Origin: Parahaliea aestuarii
GTDB lineage: Bacteria; Pseudomonadota; Gammaproteobacteria; Pseudomonadales; Halieaceae
Assembly (NCBI RefSeq): GCF_008064635.1
Contig: NZ_VRYZ01000005.1
Coordinates: 1-64,000 of the forward strand
Reading direction: 5' to 3'
DNA: 64,000 nt
Shown here piece after piece: positions 52,551-63,200 of the stretch. A program made the position numbers and the translations under genes. Numbering within the stretch: position 1 is the first letter of the stretch; each line of letters starts with the position of its first letter. The notes beneath the pieces are model-generated. The model did not search any database. It was not told the origin of the DNA and was given only the letters and a program-made list of their open reading frames with translations.

Positions 52551-53285
52551 ATGTGGTCTTTCTTCCATAAACTAGGCTCGCCGCCCTGGCTGTACCGCAT
52601 TTCCGGCAGCATCCTGCGCTGGTTGCTGCCCCTGACGCTTATTGCGTTGTGTGCCGGCGCCGTATGGGGCCTGTTTTACACCGCCCCGGATTTTCGCCAG
52701 GGCAACAGCTACCGCATCATCTATATTCATGTGCCCGCCGCGGTGGTGGCCCTGGCCGGCTACTATGTGATGGCCATCGCCGGCGCCGTCAGCCTGATCT
52801 GGAAAATGAAAATGGCTGACGTGGCGATGAAGGCCTGCGCCCCGGTGGGTGCGGCGCTGACTTTCATCGCCCTGGTGACCGGCGCCATCTGGGGCAAGCC
52901 GACCTGGGGTACCTGGTGGGTGTGGGATGCGCGCATCACCTCCATGTTGATTCTGCTGTTTCTCTATCTCGGGGTGATCGCCCTGTACGAAGCATTCGAC
53001 AATAAAGAAGCGGCGGGCAAGGCCTGTGCCGTGCTGACGCTGGTGGGGACGGTGAATATTCCCATCATCTACAAGTCGGTGGACTGGTGGTACAGCCTGC
53101 ACCAGCCGGCCTCGATCAAATTTACCGGTGAGTCCAGCATCGACCCGAGCATGCTCTACCCGCTATTGCTGATGATCGGCAGTTTCTACGCGCTGTTTAC
53201 CTGTGCACTGTTGATGAATATGCGGCTGGAAATCCTGCGCCGCGAATCCCGCACCGGTTGGGTGCGCAAACTGGTGGGAGCCTGA
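52551..53285 (+). CDS. ccmC: Heme transporter/handling protein CcmC
   Basis: 244 residues from the ATG at 52551, six membrane segments. The WWD heme-binding motif is PTWGTWWVWDARITS. IYIHVPAAVVALAGYY carries one of the heme histidines. CcmC passes heme to CcmE in the periplasm. An upstream in-frame ATG at 52500 adds 17 residues that do not match the family. The stop overlaps ccmD by one base. Confidence 0.94.
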   Translation: MWSFFHKLGSPPWLYRISGSILRWLLPLTLIALCAGAVWGLFYTAPDFRQGNSYRIIYIHVPAAVVALAGYYVMAIAGAVSLIWKMKMADVAMKACAPVGAALTFIALVTGAIWGKPTWGTWWVWDARITSMLILLFLYLGVIALYEAFDNKEAAGKACAVLTLVGTVNIPIIYKSVDWWYSLHQPASIKFTGESSIDPSMLYPLLLMIGSFYALFTCALLMNMRLEILRRESRTGWVRKLVGA

Positions 53286-53491
53286 TGTACTTCGATTCCC
53301 TGCACGCCGCCCTGGCGATGGAGGGGCACGGCCCCTTCGTCTGGGCTGCCTATGCTATTACTGCCGTGGTACTGCTGACCTTGTTGCTGTCGCCTGTGCT
53401 GCGCTCGCGTCGCCTACGCCGCGACCTGGCCGGCGAAATCCGCCGCCGCGAAACCGCCGCAGGGGAGGGTCGCCATGCATCCGGTACGTAA
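53285..53491 (+). CDS. ccmD: Heme exporter protein CcmD
   Basis: 68 residues from the ATG at 53285, which shares one base with the ccmC stop. One membrane helix ([27 protein letters not shown]). The small CcmD subunit releases holo-CcmE from CcmC. It overlaps ccmE by 17 bases. Confidence 0.9.
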   Translation: MYFDSLHAALAMEGHGPFVWAAYAITAVVLLTLLLSPVLRSRRLRRDLAGEIRRRETAAGEGRHASGT

Positions 53492-53942
53492 GCAGCGCCT
53501 GATTATCGTGCTCTGCGTGGTGCTGTTCTCCAGCGCCGCAGTGGGCCTGATGGCCTACGCCCTGCGCGGCAATATCAACCTCTTCTTTCCCCCCGCCGAA
53601 GTGGCCGCGGGCAAGGCGCCCGTCGGCCAGCCGATTCGCGTCGGCGGCATGGTGGTGGAGGGCAGTGTGCAGCGCAGCGAAGACAGCCTGCACGTTCGTT
53701 TTGAGGTGACCGACTATCAGGCCAGGGTGCCGATTGTCTACGAGGGCATCCTGCCGGACCTCTTCGGAGAGGGACAGGGTGCGGTGGCCGCCGGTGTACT
53801 GGATGATCAGGGTGTGCTGCAGGCCACCGAAGTGCTGGCCAAGCACGACGAGAATTACATGCCGCCGGAAGTGGCGGAGGCGCTGGAGAAATCCAAGGCG
53901 CAAATGAAGGGTGCAAACATGACAAAAGGACAGGGCGAATGA
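53475..53942 (+). CDS. ccmE: Heme chaperone CcmE
   Basis: 155 residues. N-terminal membrane anchor (about 8-28) and a periplasmic domain with the covalent heme site H124 in [10 protein letters not shown] (Y128 supports). [24 protein letters not shown] is the OB-fold block. The start lies inside ccmD and the stop overlaps ccmF by 4 bases. Confidence 0.95.
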   Translation: MHPVRKQRLIIVLCVVLFSSAAVGLMAYALRGNINLFFPPAEVAAGKAPVGQPIRVGGMVVEGSVQRSEDSLHVRFEVTDYQARVPIVYEGILPDLFGEGQGAVAAGVLDDQGVLQATEVLAKHDENYMPPEVAEALEKSKAQMKGANMTKGQGE

Positions 53943-55921
53943 TTCCGGAGTTTGGTCACTTTGCACTGATTGTCGCCCTGTGCCTGGCAGTATTGCTGGC
54001 CAGCGTGCCCCTGTGGGGCGCCTGGCGGCGCAATACCGGCGCCATGGCCCTGGCGCCGGGGCTGGCGATGGGGCTGCTGGTGTTTTCCGGCATCAGCTTT
54101 GCCTGCCTGGCGGTGGCCTTCCTGCAGGATGACTTCTCGGTGGAAGTGGTGGCCAATAACTCCAACAGCCTGTTGCCCGCCATCTACAAATTCTCCGCGG
54201 TGTGGGGCAACCACGAGGGCTCCCTGCTACTGTGGATACTGATCCTCGCGGTGTGGACGGCGGCCGTTGCCACGTTCAGCCGGCAATTGCCCCTGCTGGT
54301 GCTGTCGCGGGTACTGGCGGTGATGGGCTTTGTGGCGGTGGGCTTCCTGTCCTTTTCTCTGCTCACCTCCAACCCCTTTGCGCGCCTGATTCCCGGCACT
54401 CCGGCGGACGGCCAGGATCTCAATCCGCTACTGCAGGACCCGGGCCTGATCATTCACCCGCCGCTGCTGTACATGGGCTACGTCGGTTTCTCGGTGGCCT
54501 TCGCCTTTGCCATCGCCGCCCTGCTGGGCGGGCGGCTGGACGCGTCATGGGCGCGCTGGTCGCGACCCTGGACCAACATCGCCTGGGCCTTCCTGACCCT
54601 GGGTATCATGCTCGGCAGCTGGTGGGCCTACTATGAACTCGGCTGGGGCGGCTGGTGGTTCTGGGACCCGGTGGAGAACGCCTCCTTCATGCCCTGGCTG
54701 GCCGGTACGGCTTTGATCCACTCACTGGCGGTGACCGAGAAGCGCGGCCTGTTCAAGAGCTGGACCGTGCTGCTCGCCATCTTCGCTTTTTCCCTGAGCC
54801 TGCTCGGCACCTTCCTGGTGCGCTCCGGGGTGCTGACCTCGGTACACGCCTTCGCCACCGACCCGGCGCGGGGTCTGTTCATTCTTGTATTCCTGGCCAT
54901 CGTTGTGGGCGGCTCGCTCACGCTCTACGCCCTGCGCGCACCGGCGGTGAACAGCCGGGTGAGCTTTGCCTGGCTGTCGCGGGAAACCCTGCTGCTGGTG
55001 AACAACGTTGTGTTCCTGGTGGCCACCCTCACCGTGCTGTTCGGCACCCTGTTCCCGCTGCTGATGGACGCCCTGGGGCAGGGCAAGTACTCAGTGGGGC
55101 CTCCTTATTTCAATGCCGTGTTTGTGCCGTTAATGGCTCTTCTGGTGCCCTTCATGGGGCTGGGCCCGGTGTCGCGCTGGAAGCGTGACAGCGCCCAGCG
55201 CTGGAAGGCGGAACTGTTGCTGCCGGCCATTGCCGCACTGGCCTGTGGCCTCACGCTGCCGCTGCTGCACGGGGAGTACAACCTGTGGGTGGCGCTGGCG
55301 CTGGTGCTGGCCGGCTGGCTGCTGCTGGGGCTGGGGCGGGATGTGTGGCTGCGGCTCCGCGCTGCGCCAACCCTTGCCCGCGGTCTGCGCCGCACTCCGG
55401 CCAGCTACTGGGGTATGGTGGTTGCGCACCTGGGCTTTGCCGCCTGCGTGGTGGGTGTGGTGGCCACCAGCCAGTACAGCATCGAGCGCGACCTGAAAAT
55501 GGAAGCGGGGCAGGCCGAGACCCTGGCCGGATACCGCTTTGAATTTGTGGAACTGGCCAACTTCCGCGGCCCCAACTTCCGCGCCGACGAAGCCCGATTT
55601 GTGGTGACCCGCGACGGCGAAGAGATTGCACGCCTGGCGCCCCAGAAGCGCCGCTACCTGGCCAGCAACCAGATCATGACCGAGGCCGCCATCGATGCAG
55701 GCCTGTTTCGCGACCTGTTTATCGCCATGGGCGAACCGGTGGGGCAGGGCGGCGCCTGGGCAATTCGCCTGCACTACAAGCCGATGGTGCGCTGGATGTG
55801 GCTCGGCGCCATCCTGATGGCGGTGGGCGGCTTCATCACCGTGGTGGACAAGCGCTACCGGCGCCAGCGGGCAGCCAGCACGGCCAGCGCCGGGGAGGTG
55901 GCCCGTGGCGCCCAGGCTTAA
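53939..55921 (+). CDS. ccmF: Cytochrome c heme lyase subunit CcmF
   Basis: 660 residues with about fifteen membrane segments. The WWD domain is [19 protein letters not shown], and [15 protein letters not shown] carries a heme-ligand His. CcmF with CcmH and CcmI attaches heme to the CXXCH of apocytochromes. It overlaps ccmG by 17 bases. Confidence 0.95.
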   Translation: MIPEFGHFALIVALCLAVLLASVPLWGAWRRNTGAMALAPGLAMGLLVFSGISFACLAVAFLQDDFSVEVVANNSNSLLPAIYKFSAVWGNHEGSLLLWILILAVWTAAVATFSRQLPLLVLSRVLAVMGFVAVGFLSFSLLTSNPFARLIPGTPADGQDLNPLLQDPGLIIHPPLLYMGYVGFSVAFAFAIAALLGGRLDASWARWSRPWTNIAWAFLTLGIMLGSWWAYYELGWGGWWFWDPVENASFMPWLAGTALIHSLAVTEKRGLFKSWTVLLAIFAFSLSLLGTFLVRSGVLTSVHAFATDPARGLFILVFLAIVVGGSLTLYALRAPAVNSRVSFAWLSRETLLLVNNVVFLVATLTVLFGTLFPLLMDALGQGKYSVGPPYFNAVFVPLMALLVPFMGLGPVSRWKRDSAQRWKAELLLPAIAALACGLTLPLLHGEYNLWVALALVLAGWLLLGLGRDVWLRLRAAPTLARGLRRTPASYWGMVVAHLGFAACVVGVVATSQYSIERDLKMEAGQAETLAGYRFEFVELANFRGPNFRADEARFVVTRDGEEIARLAPQKRRYLASNQIMTEAAIDAGLFRDLFIAMGEPVGQGGAWAIRLHYKPMVRWMWLGAILMAVGGFITVVDKRYRRQRAASTASAGEVARGAQA

Positions 55922-56465
55922 GCTGTTCCTGCCGCTGATCCTCTTCGCGGTACTGGCCCTGTTCCTGTTCCGCGGCTTGTCACTGGACCCGCGGGCCATG
56001 CCCTCGGCGCTGATCGACAAGCCTTTTCCCGTGTTTTCCCTGCCGGCGCTGGAAAGCGGAGAAACGCTCGACCGCAGCCTGTTGCTGGGCAAAGTTAGCC
56101 TGGTCAATATCTGGGCCACCTGGTGTATTTCCTGCCGCGTGGAGCACCCCTACCTGAACCAGTTGACCGAGGCGGGCATTCATATTGTCGGTGTGAACTA
56201 CAAGGACGATGACGAATCCGCCAAACGCTGGCTGGCGGACCTGGGCAATCCCTACAGCATCAATATTGTCGACGCCGCGGGTAACCTCGGTCTCGACCTC
56301 GGTGTTTACGGCGCCCCTGAAACTTACTTTGTCGATGCCGAGGGTGTGATCCGCTATCGCCATGTCGGGGTCATCGACGAGCGGGTGTGGCGCAGCAAGC
56401 TGGCGGCCATCTATGCAGAAATCGGCGGCGAGCTGCCGCCTTCACTGGCGGGAGCCGGGTCATGA
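55905..56465 (+). CDS. ccmG: Thiol:disulfide interchange protein CcmG/DsbE
   Basis: 186 residues from a GTG start inside ccmF. N-terminal anchor (about 7-25), thioredoxin fold with WATWCISCRVEHP (C74, C77). It reduces the CXXCH cysteines before heme attachment. The stop overlaps the ccmH start by 4 bases. Confidence 0.93.
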   Translation: MAPRLKLFLPLILFAVLALFLFRGLSLDPRAMPSALIDKPFPVFSLPALESGETLDRSLLLGKVSLVNIWATWCISCRVEHPYLNQLTEAGIHIVGVNYKDDDESAKRWLADLGNPYSINIVDAAGNLGLDLGVYGAPETYFVDAEGVIRYRHVGVIDERVWRSKLAAIYAEIGGELPPSLAGAGS

Positions 56466-56920
56466 GAATACTGATGACAGTACTCCTCTGGTGCTGGGCA
56501 GTCGCCGCGCTGGCGGTGATCGAAACTTACGAATTCAGCAGCCCGGAGCTGGAGGCGCGCTACCACGCCCTCAGCCAGGAACTGCGCTGCCCCAAGTGCC
56601 AGAACCAGAACATCGCCGACTCCAATGCGCCGATTGCCCAGGACCTGCGCAAGCAGCTCTACCAGCAGTTGGAGTCCGGCGCCTCTGACGAGGAGATTCT
56701 CGACTACATGGTGGCTCGCTACGGTGAATTCGTGCGCTATCGCCCGGAGATGGCCGGTCCCACCCTGATTCTCTGGCTGGCGCCGGTACTGTTGCTGGCG
56801 GCGGGGGTGGTGGTGGCGCTGCTGGTGCTGCGCTCGCGTCGCGGTGACAGGGATCGCGGCCTGTCGGAAGAGGAGCAGCGCAAGCTGCAGGAAATGCTGG
56901 AGCGGGAGCAAGACGCTTGA
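56462..56920 (+). CDS. ccmH: Cytochrome c-type biogenesis protein CcmH
   Basis: 152 residues from the ATG at 56462. Signal-like N-terminus, then LRCPKCQNQNIADSNAPIAQDLR with the redox pair C43/C46 and a C-terminal membrane helix (about 101-125). It keeps apocytochrome cysteines reduced together with CcmG. The stop TGA lies within the TTG start of ccmI. Confidence 0.93.
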   Translation: MRILMTVLLWCWAVAALAVIETYEFSSPELEARYHALSQELRCPKCQNQNIADSNAPIAQDLRKQLYQQLESGASDEEILDYMVARYGEFVRYRPEMAGPTLILWLAPVLLLAAGVVVALLVLRSRRGDRDRGLSEEEQRKLQEMLEREQDA

Positions 56921-58128
56921 CCACTTTTATTCTCGCCTGTGCCGGGCTGGTCCTGCTCAGCGGGCTGTTTTACCTGTTTCCCTCCCGCCGCGGCAGCGGT
57001 GCCAGGGAGCTGGAGCGCGCCAATTTCGAGTGGTATCGCCTGCGCCAGCGGGAACTGGCCGAGGGCGGCGATGAGGCCCTGGACGACGATGCCCGCCTGC
57101 GCCTGATGGAAGAAGAGCAGGCCCGGGCTGCGGCGAAATCGACGCCCCTGCCCGAGAGCCAGCGCTTTCCCGCCTGGCTGCTGCTGCCGCTGGTGGCAGT
57201 GGCGGCCTTCGGGCTCTACTACACGCTGGGCGCCGCTCCCGATGTGTTGTTGAACGAACGCCTCAAGCAACTGAATGAAAATGCCACTGCCACTGAAGTG
57301 TATTCGGTGATGTCGGCCGTGGAGGCGCGCTCCGCCCAACGCCCGGACAACCTGCACTACAAGGCGCTGTTGGGTCGCTACTACATGGGTCAGGAAGAGT
57401 ACGCCCGGGCGGCGGAAACCTACACCTTGATGGCGGAAGAGGCGCCGGAAGATGCCTACGCCCTGGCCTACGCCGCGCAGGCCCGCTATCTGGCGGCGGG
57501 GCGGGTACTGGATGATGAGTCGCAGCGCATGGCCGAGGCTTCCCTGGCGATTAATCCCCACCAGCGCACTGCGCTGGGCCTGTTGGGCATGGTGTCCTTC
57601 GAGCAGGGCCAGTACCGCGCAGCCATCCAGTACTGGGAGCGTCTGCGCGCTACTGAACAGCCCGGCTCCGAGAGCGATCGCATGATCGCCGGGGTCATCG
57701 GGCAGGCGCAGGAGCGCCTCGGTGAGGCGCCGGAGTCCGGGGTCGAGGCGGCGCCGGTGGCCCAAGCGGATAGTGAAGACACGTCTGTGGGCGTTACCGT
57801 GCGGGTGAGCTTGCCCGAGGGCGCCGACGTCAATCCGGATGACACCGTATTCGTGCTGGCGCGCAACCCCGGCAGCGGCAGCCGCATGCCCATTGCCGTG
57901 CAGCGCCTGAGCGCGGCGCAGTTGCCTGTGACCCTGCGGCTGGATGACAGCCACTCCATGGCGGGCCAGAAAATCTCCACCAGCGATGAGGTGGTTGTGA
58001 TGGTGCAGGTTTCCCCCACCGGCCAGCCCGGCGAGTCCAATGCCAGCTGGCTGGGGGAGGGTGGGCCGCTGCAGCCCTCCGCTTCCGGCGAAGCACTGCA
58101 GATCGAGCTCAGCCCGCGGCGCAGTTAA
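56917..58128 (+). CDS. ccmI: Cytochrome c-type biogenesis protein CcmI
   Basis: 403 residues from a TTG start overlapping the ccmH stop. Two membrane helices (about 3-22 and 85-105), then a TPR region (about 125-260: DNLHYKALLGRYYMGQEEYARAAETYTLMAEEAPEDAYALAYAAQARYLAAGR) that binds apocytochrome C-termini, and a C-terminal beta domain. Last gene of the ccm operon. The stop lies 46 bases before the porin on the other strand. Confidence 0.92.
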   Translation: MTTFILACAGLVLLSGLFYLFPSRRGSGARELERANFEWYRLRQRELAEGGDEALDDDARLRLMEEEQARAAAKSTPLPESQRFPAWLLLPLVAVAAFGLYYTLGAAPDVLLNERLKQLNENATATEVYSVMSAVEARSAQRPDNLHYKALLGRYYMGQEEYARAAETYTLMAEEAPEDAYALAYAAQARYLAAGRVLDDESQRMAEASLAINPHQRTALGLLGMVSFEQGQYRAAIQYWERLRATEQPGSESDRMIAGVIGQAQERLGEAPESGVEAAPVAQADSEDTSVGVTVRVSLPEGADVNPDDTVFVLARNPGSGSRMPIAVQRLSAAQLPVTLRLDDSHSMAGQKISTSDEVVVMVQVSPTGQPGESNASWLGEGGPLQPSASGEALQIELSPRRS

Positions 58129-58174
58129 CCCGCGCCAGCTTTCTTCGGGGCCAGCCGGCTCCCGGCGATGAGAG

Positions 58175-59716
58175 CTAGAAAGACACGTCCCACTGCAGGC
58201 GGATGCGATTGTCCGACACGTCCTCGGACAGGAACTCGTCATCCAGCGTGAGGTGGGAGTAGTCCAGGGTCAGCTTGTTGTTGTGACCGCTGAAGAACCA
58301 GTTGAGGCCCACTGTGTATTCCTGGCGCTCGTTTTCCAGCGTGCGGTCGACCGCATTGGGTTCGTCCACGTAGGCATAGCGAAAGGCGACTTCCAGCGGT
58401 GCCGGTACCACCGGGAACAGGTGATGGAAGAAGTAGCCGGCCTGGGCAAAGCCGCCGGTCATTTCGTCTTCGGTATTGTTAACCGAATCCCTGATGGTCT
58501 TGTTGTGGTATTCCTGCAGCGCCGAGAAGCCGCGCCACTTGAAGGAGAATTCCTGGACCCACTGGTCGATCTCGTACTGGCCTGGCTGGGCCAGCAGGGC
58601 CGGCTCGTAGCCGTCCAGATGGCCGCAGCCGGAGGATGACCAGCGCGTGCAGACGCCTTCGTTGGTGAAGCCGGCGAAGGCCAGGGCGCCGGTGGGTTGC
58701 TCGGTGTATTCGACATCGGTCATGCGCCAGGGCATATCGCGGCCGAGGAAGTTCCACTGCAGGCGTCCCATGTACATCAGGTTGTCGTCGTCGTTGGATG
58801 TACCGCGACCCTCGCCGGTGAAGGCGCCCACGTAGTAGCGCATGTCTGCCGGTGTTTCCTGGAACAGGTGGCCGTACAGTTGCACGCCCATCTGGCGATC
58901 GACAGTGAATACCCGGTTCACGATGGAGCGCTCGACGAATTGCTGGCGGCCCGAGGAGTCCACCCGTTCCTGGTTGAGGTCGACCTTCCACTGGCCGAGG
59001 CGCAGGCTCGCCCAGTCCCACTTGGCGATGTCGGCGCGCCAGGTGATGAGGCGCGCACTGGAAGAAAAGGTGTCGTCGTCCACGTCCCGGGTAGGCTGCA
59101 GATCCACTTCGAAATAGTACTTGAGCCAGGGCTGGTAGCCGTGACCGCCGATTTTCATGCGCAGGCGTCGGGTGTCGAAGTCGCGGGTGCCATCACCGCC
59201 AAAGTCTGACACCTGGCGCGGATCGCTGCGATAGGGGTCGCTGTAACGCATCTGGGCGCGCCACTGCAGGTTGGTCTGGTAGCGACCGTCTTTGGATTCC
59301 AGGCGAAAGCCCTTGTCGGTGTAGTCTGCATTGACCGGGAGGTTGAGGGCCACCTGGTTGCCAAGGCTCTCGATGAAGCCGCTATCGCTGTCGTCGGTCA
59401 TGCGCTTGTCCACCGCCTGGGCGACGGCGACATCGATTTGCCGGGCCACCTGCGGAGACACCGGCTGTTCAGCCAGGGTGGCGGATTTGGCCGCGGGTTC
59501 GGGCGCGGGGGTGGCAGCGCCGCCACCGAGAATGTCCTCGCTGGTCAGGCTCTGCTTCTGCATCAGGCCGTCGTACTGTTCCTGGGTAATGACGCCATTG
59601 CCCAGGAGAATATCGAGCAGCGCCTTGTCGGCAGCGGCGGCGGGTACAGACGCGCCGGCAAGCGATATCAGCAAGGGTACAGTGGCCAGGGGGCTGAAGT
59701 GAGATCGTTTGGTCAC
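58175..59716 (-). CDS. OprO/OprP-family phosphate-selective porin
   Basis: 513 residues. Signal peptide (cut after AAAA, about residue 29). The leading helix LLDILLGNGVITQEQYDGLMQKQ is typical of Pseudomonas OprP/OprO, and the barrel begins near residue 125. RLRMKIGGHGYQPWLKYYFEVDL and YTVGLNWFFSGHNNKLTLDYSHL are family blocks. These trimeric porins take up phosphate or polyphosphate in low-phosphate conditions. A Pho box about 210 bases upstream agrees with this. Convergent with ccmI. Confidence 0.9.
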   Translation of the reverse strand: MTKRSHFSPLATVPLLISLAGASVPAAAADKALLDILLGNGVITQEQYDGLMQKQSLTSEDILGGGAATPAPEPAAKSATLAEQPVSPQVARQIDVAVAQAVDKRMTDDSDSGFIESLGNQVALNLPVNADYTDKGFRLESKDGRYQTNLQWRAQMRYSDPYRSDPRQVSDFGGDGTRDFDTRRLRMKIGGHGYQPWLKYYFEVDLQPTRDVDDDTFSSSARLITWRADIAKWDWASLRLGQWKVDLNQERVDSSGRQQFVERSIVNRVFTVDRQMGVQLYGHLFQETPADMRYYVGAFTGEGRGTSNDDDNLMYMGRLQWNFLGRDMPWRMTDVEYTEQPTGALAFAGFTNEGVCTRWSSSGCGHLDGYEPALLAQPGQYEIDQWVQEFSFKWRGFSALQEYHNKTIRDSVNNTEDEMTGGFAQAGYFFHHLFPVVPAPLEVAFRYAYVDEPNAVDRTLENERQEYTVGLNWFFSGHNNKLTLDYSHLTLDDEFLSEDVSDNRIRLQWDVSF

Positions 59717-59927
59717 GGTAATGTCATCCTGTGTTCATGTCAGTGAAACAATTGAGATGGCACCAGCGGGCTTCCAGTCGCAATGTTGAAGCCGCCATCT
59801 TCGCTAAAAAGCCGCTAAGAGAGGCAAGAAATAGGTTTCAGGTTCCTTGTCGTTCGCTTGTCACAACACTGTTACGAGAATATGACATTTGTGTGAACGC
59901 CGGGTGACGCGAAAGTTAAGTCATTTT

Positions 59928-59945
59928 TATGACAGTAATATGACA
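59928..59945 (-). promoter_or_regulatory. PhoB binding site (Pho box) for the porin gene
   Basis: On the minus strand TGTCATA occurs twice with 4 bases between (TGTCATATTACTGTCATA), which is the 11-bp periodicity and sequence of the E. coli Pho box. A third copy of the half-site (TGTCATA) lies at 59881-59887. This marks the porin as part of a phosphate-starvation regulon, as known for OprP. The long 5' leader (about 210 bases) to the start codon is unexplained. Confidence 0.75.
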
Positions 59946-60145
59946 AAGCGGGTGTAACGAGTGTAAATAGTGACGACTCGCGGGGCATCCAGCCCGCCAC
60001 CGGGTCGGCCACTGGGCTGTGGTCCAATATGGGTGCGAGCGCGTCCCCGCATCCCGGGTGAGGTGTCGTCATCGGCACAGGCTCCCCGGCGGCTGTTTTC
60101 AGCATTTATGGGCTGGGGGCATAGTGTTACCGAAGTAAGTCCGAT

Positions 60146-60161
60146 ACACTAGATGTAGTGT
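60146..60161. promoter_or_regulatory. Inverted repeat upstream of smc
   Basis: ACACTA (60146-60151) and TAGTGT (60156-60161) are exact reverse complements around GATG, 80 bases before the smc start. It could be an operator or a chance palindrome. Confidence 0.3.
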
Positions 60162-60240
60162 TCCGGGGTCGCTGAAAATCCGTACGCTTTCGGGATAAAA
60201 CCTTATAAAACAGCAGGGTGCGCAAGTTACTTAAGGTCAT

Positions 60241-63200
60241 ATGAGACTCAAGTCCATCAAGCTGGCCGGCTTCAAGTCCTTTGTCGACCCGACAACCGTC
60301 AGCTTCCCCAGCAATATGTGTGCGGTGGTCGGCCCCAACGGCTGTGGCAAATCCAATGTAATCGACGCTGTGCGCTGGGTGATGGGCGAGAGTTCCGCCA
60401 AGAACCTGCGCGGCGAATCCATGACCGACGTCATTTTCAATGGCTCGGTCAACCGCCAGCCGGTGGGGCAGGCCTCCATCGAACTGGTGTTCGACAACAG
60501 CGATGGTGGTGTCGGCGGCGAGTACGCCAGCTATGCCGAAATCTCCATCAAGCGGGTGGTCACCCGCGAAGCCCAGTCCGAATATCACCTGAACGGCACG
60601 CGCTGCCGCCGCCGCGATATCACCGACATCTTCCTCGGCACCGGCCTCGGGCCACGCAGCTACGCCATCATCGAGCAGGGCATGATTTCGCGCCTGATCG
60701 AGTCCAAGCCGGAAGATCTGCGGGTCTTCATCGAGGAGGCCGCGGGCATCTCCAAGTACAAGGAGCGGCGCAAGGAAACCGAGAGCCGGATGCGCCGCAC
60801 CCTGGAAAACCTCGAGCGTCTCACCGACCTGCGCGACGAACTGGAGCGGCAGCTGCAACATTTGCAACGCCAGGCCCAGTCGGCGGAGAAGTACAGCGAG
60901 TATAAAGAGGAAGAGCGTACCCTGAAGGCGCAGCTGCAGGCCCTGCAATGGCGGGAGCTGGATGTGCAGGTGCGCAGTGTCAGCCAGGCTATCGCCGAGC
61001 TGGAGGTCAGGCTGGAATCGGTGCACGCCGAGCACCAGCAGGTGGACACCGCCATCGAACAGCACCGTCTCGAGCACACTGACCGCAACGACGCCTTCAA
61101 CCGGGTACAGGCCAACTACTACGCCCTCGGCTCGGAAGTGGCGCGCATCGAGCAGACCATCAAGCACCAGCAGGAACGCGGGCGCCAACTGCAGGAAGAC
61201 CTGAGCCAGACCCTCGCCAGCCTGGCGGAATCCGAAGCCCACCTGGGCGAGGACAGCCGCAAGCTGGAAGCCTGGGAGGAAGAGCGCGACAGTCTCGCCC
61301 CGGACCTGGAAATGCTGCAGGCGGTGGAGCAGGGTTCCGCTGAGGCCCTGCTGCAGGCCGAGGAGGCCATGCACGAGTGGCAGCAGCGCTGGGACGATTT
61401 CAACCAGCACGCCGCCGAGCCGCGCCAGCAGGCCGAGGTTCAGCAATCCCGTATCCAGCACCTGGAGCAGGCCATGCAGCGCCTGCAGAACCGGGTCAAC
61501 CAGCTCGACCAGGAGCGCCAGAACCTGGCGCCCGGTCCGGCCGATGACGACATTGAAGCCTTTGGCGAGCAGCTCGCCGAGACCGAAATGATGATGGCGG
61601 AACTCGAGCAGCGCGGTGAATCGCTGGTCGACGACCTGGCTGGTCACCGCGAGCGCACCGAGGCGCTGGGTGCGGAGCTGGATCAGTTGCGTTCCACCCT
61701 GCAGCAGCGGCGCGGGCGCCTGGCCTCGCTGGAGGCCCTGCAGCAGGCGGCAATGGAAGACAGCGACCAGGCAGTCGGCGACTGGCTGCGCAATGCGCAA
61801 TTGAGCGACCGCCCCCGCCTGCTGGAAAAGCTCGAGGTCGAGGAGGGCTGGCAGCTGGCGGTGGAAACCGTGCTCGGCGCCGACCTGCAGGCGGTTTGCG
61901 TCGATGCGCTGGACGGCCTGGGCGATCAACTCGCCACGCTGGAAAAAGGGCAGGTGACCCTGGTTCAGCCCGGCGCGCAGGCACCGTCCGGCAGCGACCA
62001 ACTGGCCGCCAAGGTGCGCGACAGCAGCCTCGCCGGTGCTCTGCTGGCGGGTGTCAGGGTGGCAGATGATCTGCCCGCTGCCCTCGTCATGCGCGGCGCG
62101 CTGGCCGGTGGCGAATCCGTCATTACCCGCGACGGTATCTGGCTCGGCCCCAACTGGGTGCGGGTCACCCGGCTCAGCGACCAGCAGGGCGGTGTGCTGC
62201 AGCGCCAGCAGGAGCTGGAAAGCCTCGCCGCCGAAGTGGAGCAACTGGCGGCGCGTATCGCAGAGCTGGAAACAGAACAGCAGAGTGCCCGCGAACAGAT
62301 GCGGCAACTGGAAGAGCAGCGCCAACAGGGCCAGCGCGAACTGCAGGCGGCCACTCGCCAGCACGCCGAGTACAGCGCCCAGCTATCGGCTCACCGCGCC
62401 AAGGTCGAGCAGATCACCGCCCGCCGCGAGCGTCTGCAGGCGGATATAGAAGAAGCCCGGGCGCAGTTTGCCCAGGAGCAGGAATCGGTGGCCGAGGCGC
62501 GGCAGATTCTGTCCGAGGCCATCGAGCGGATGGAAACCGACTCGCGCGAGCGCGAAGCACTGCTGTCCACCCGCGACGAAACCCGCAGCAACCTCGACTC
62601 GGTGCGCCAGAAGGCGCGCCACGACAAGGATGCGGCCCACCAGGCGGCCATGCGTTCCCAGTCGCTGGAAACACAGCTCAACGCCGTGCGCCAGACCATC
62701 GAGCGCACGCGCAGCCAGGTGGAGCAGTTGCAGGAGCGGCGGCAGGTTCTGGAATCCGGCCTCAACGAGTCCGACAACCCCCTCGACGCTCTGCAGGAGG
62801 AGCTGGAAGCCCAGCTGGAATTGCGCCTGCAATCGGAAGGCGAGCTGACCGAAGCCCGCCAGGCGATGGCGGAAGTGGAGCACGCCCTGCGCCAGGCCGA
62901 GCAACAGCGCGGCGCCATCGAGCAGCGCGCCCAGGGCGTGCGCGGCGAACTGGAGCAATTGCGTCTCAAGCACCAGGGCCTGCAGGTGCAGCGCGAGAAC
63001 ATCCAGCGCCAGCTGACCGAGAATGAGCACGATGTGCAGCAGGTGCTGGAAACGATGCCGGAGGGCGCCAACGAGGACGAATGGCAGCGCTCGCTGGAGC
63101 GGGTCGCCAGCCGCATCGCCCGCCTGGGGCCGATCAACCTGGCGGCGATCGACGAATACAGCCTGCAGTCTGAGCGCAAGAATTACCTGGATGCCCAGAA

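Larger units (their letters stand above)
59717..60240. other. Divergent regulatory region between porin and smc
   Basis: 524 bases without a gene. The part near the porin (59850-59960) is AT-rich and holds the Pho box. The part near smc (60120-60240) holds the inverted repeat ACACTA / TAGTGT. Between lies GC-rich DNA with no open frame of interest. Confidence 0.6.

Noticed and set aside
60127-62364. 745-codon frame antisense to smc
   Set aside because: Leu/Gln-rich mirror of the coiled coil in smc with no ribosome site or family.
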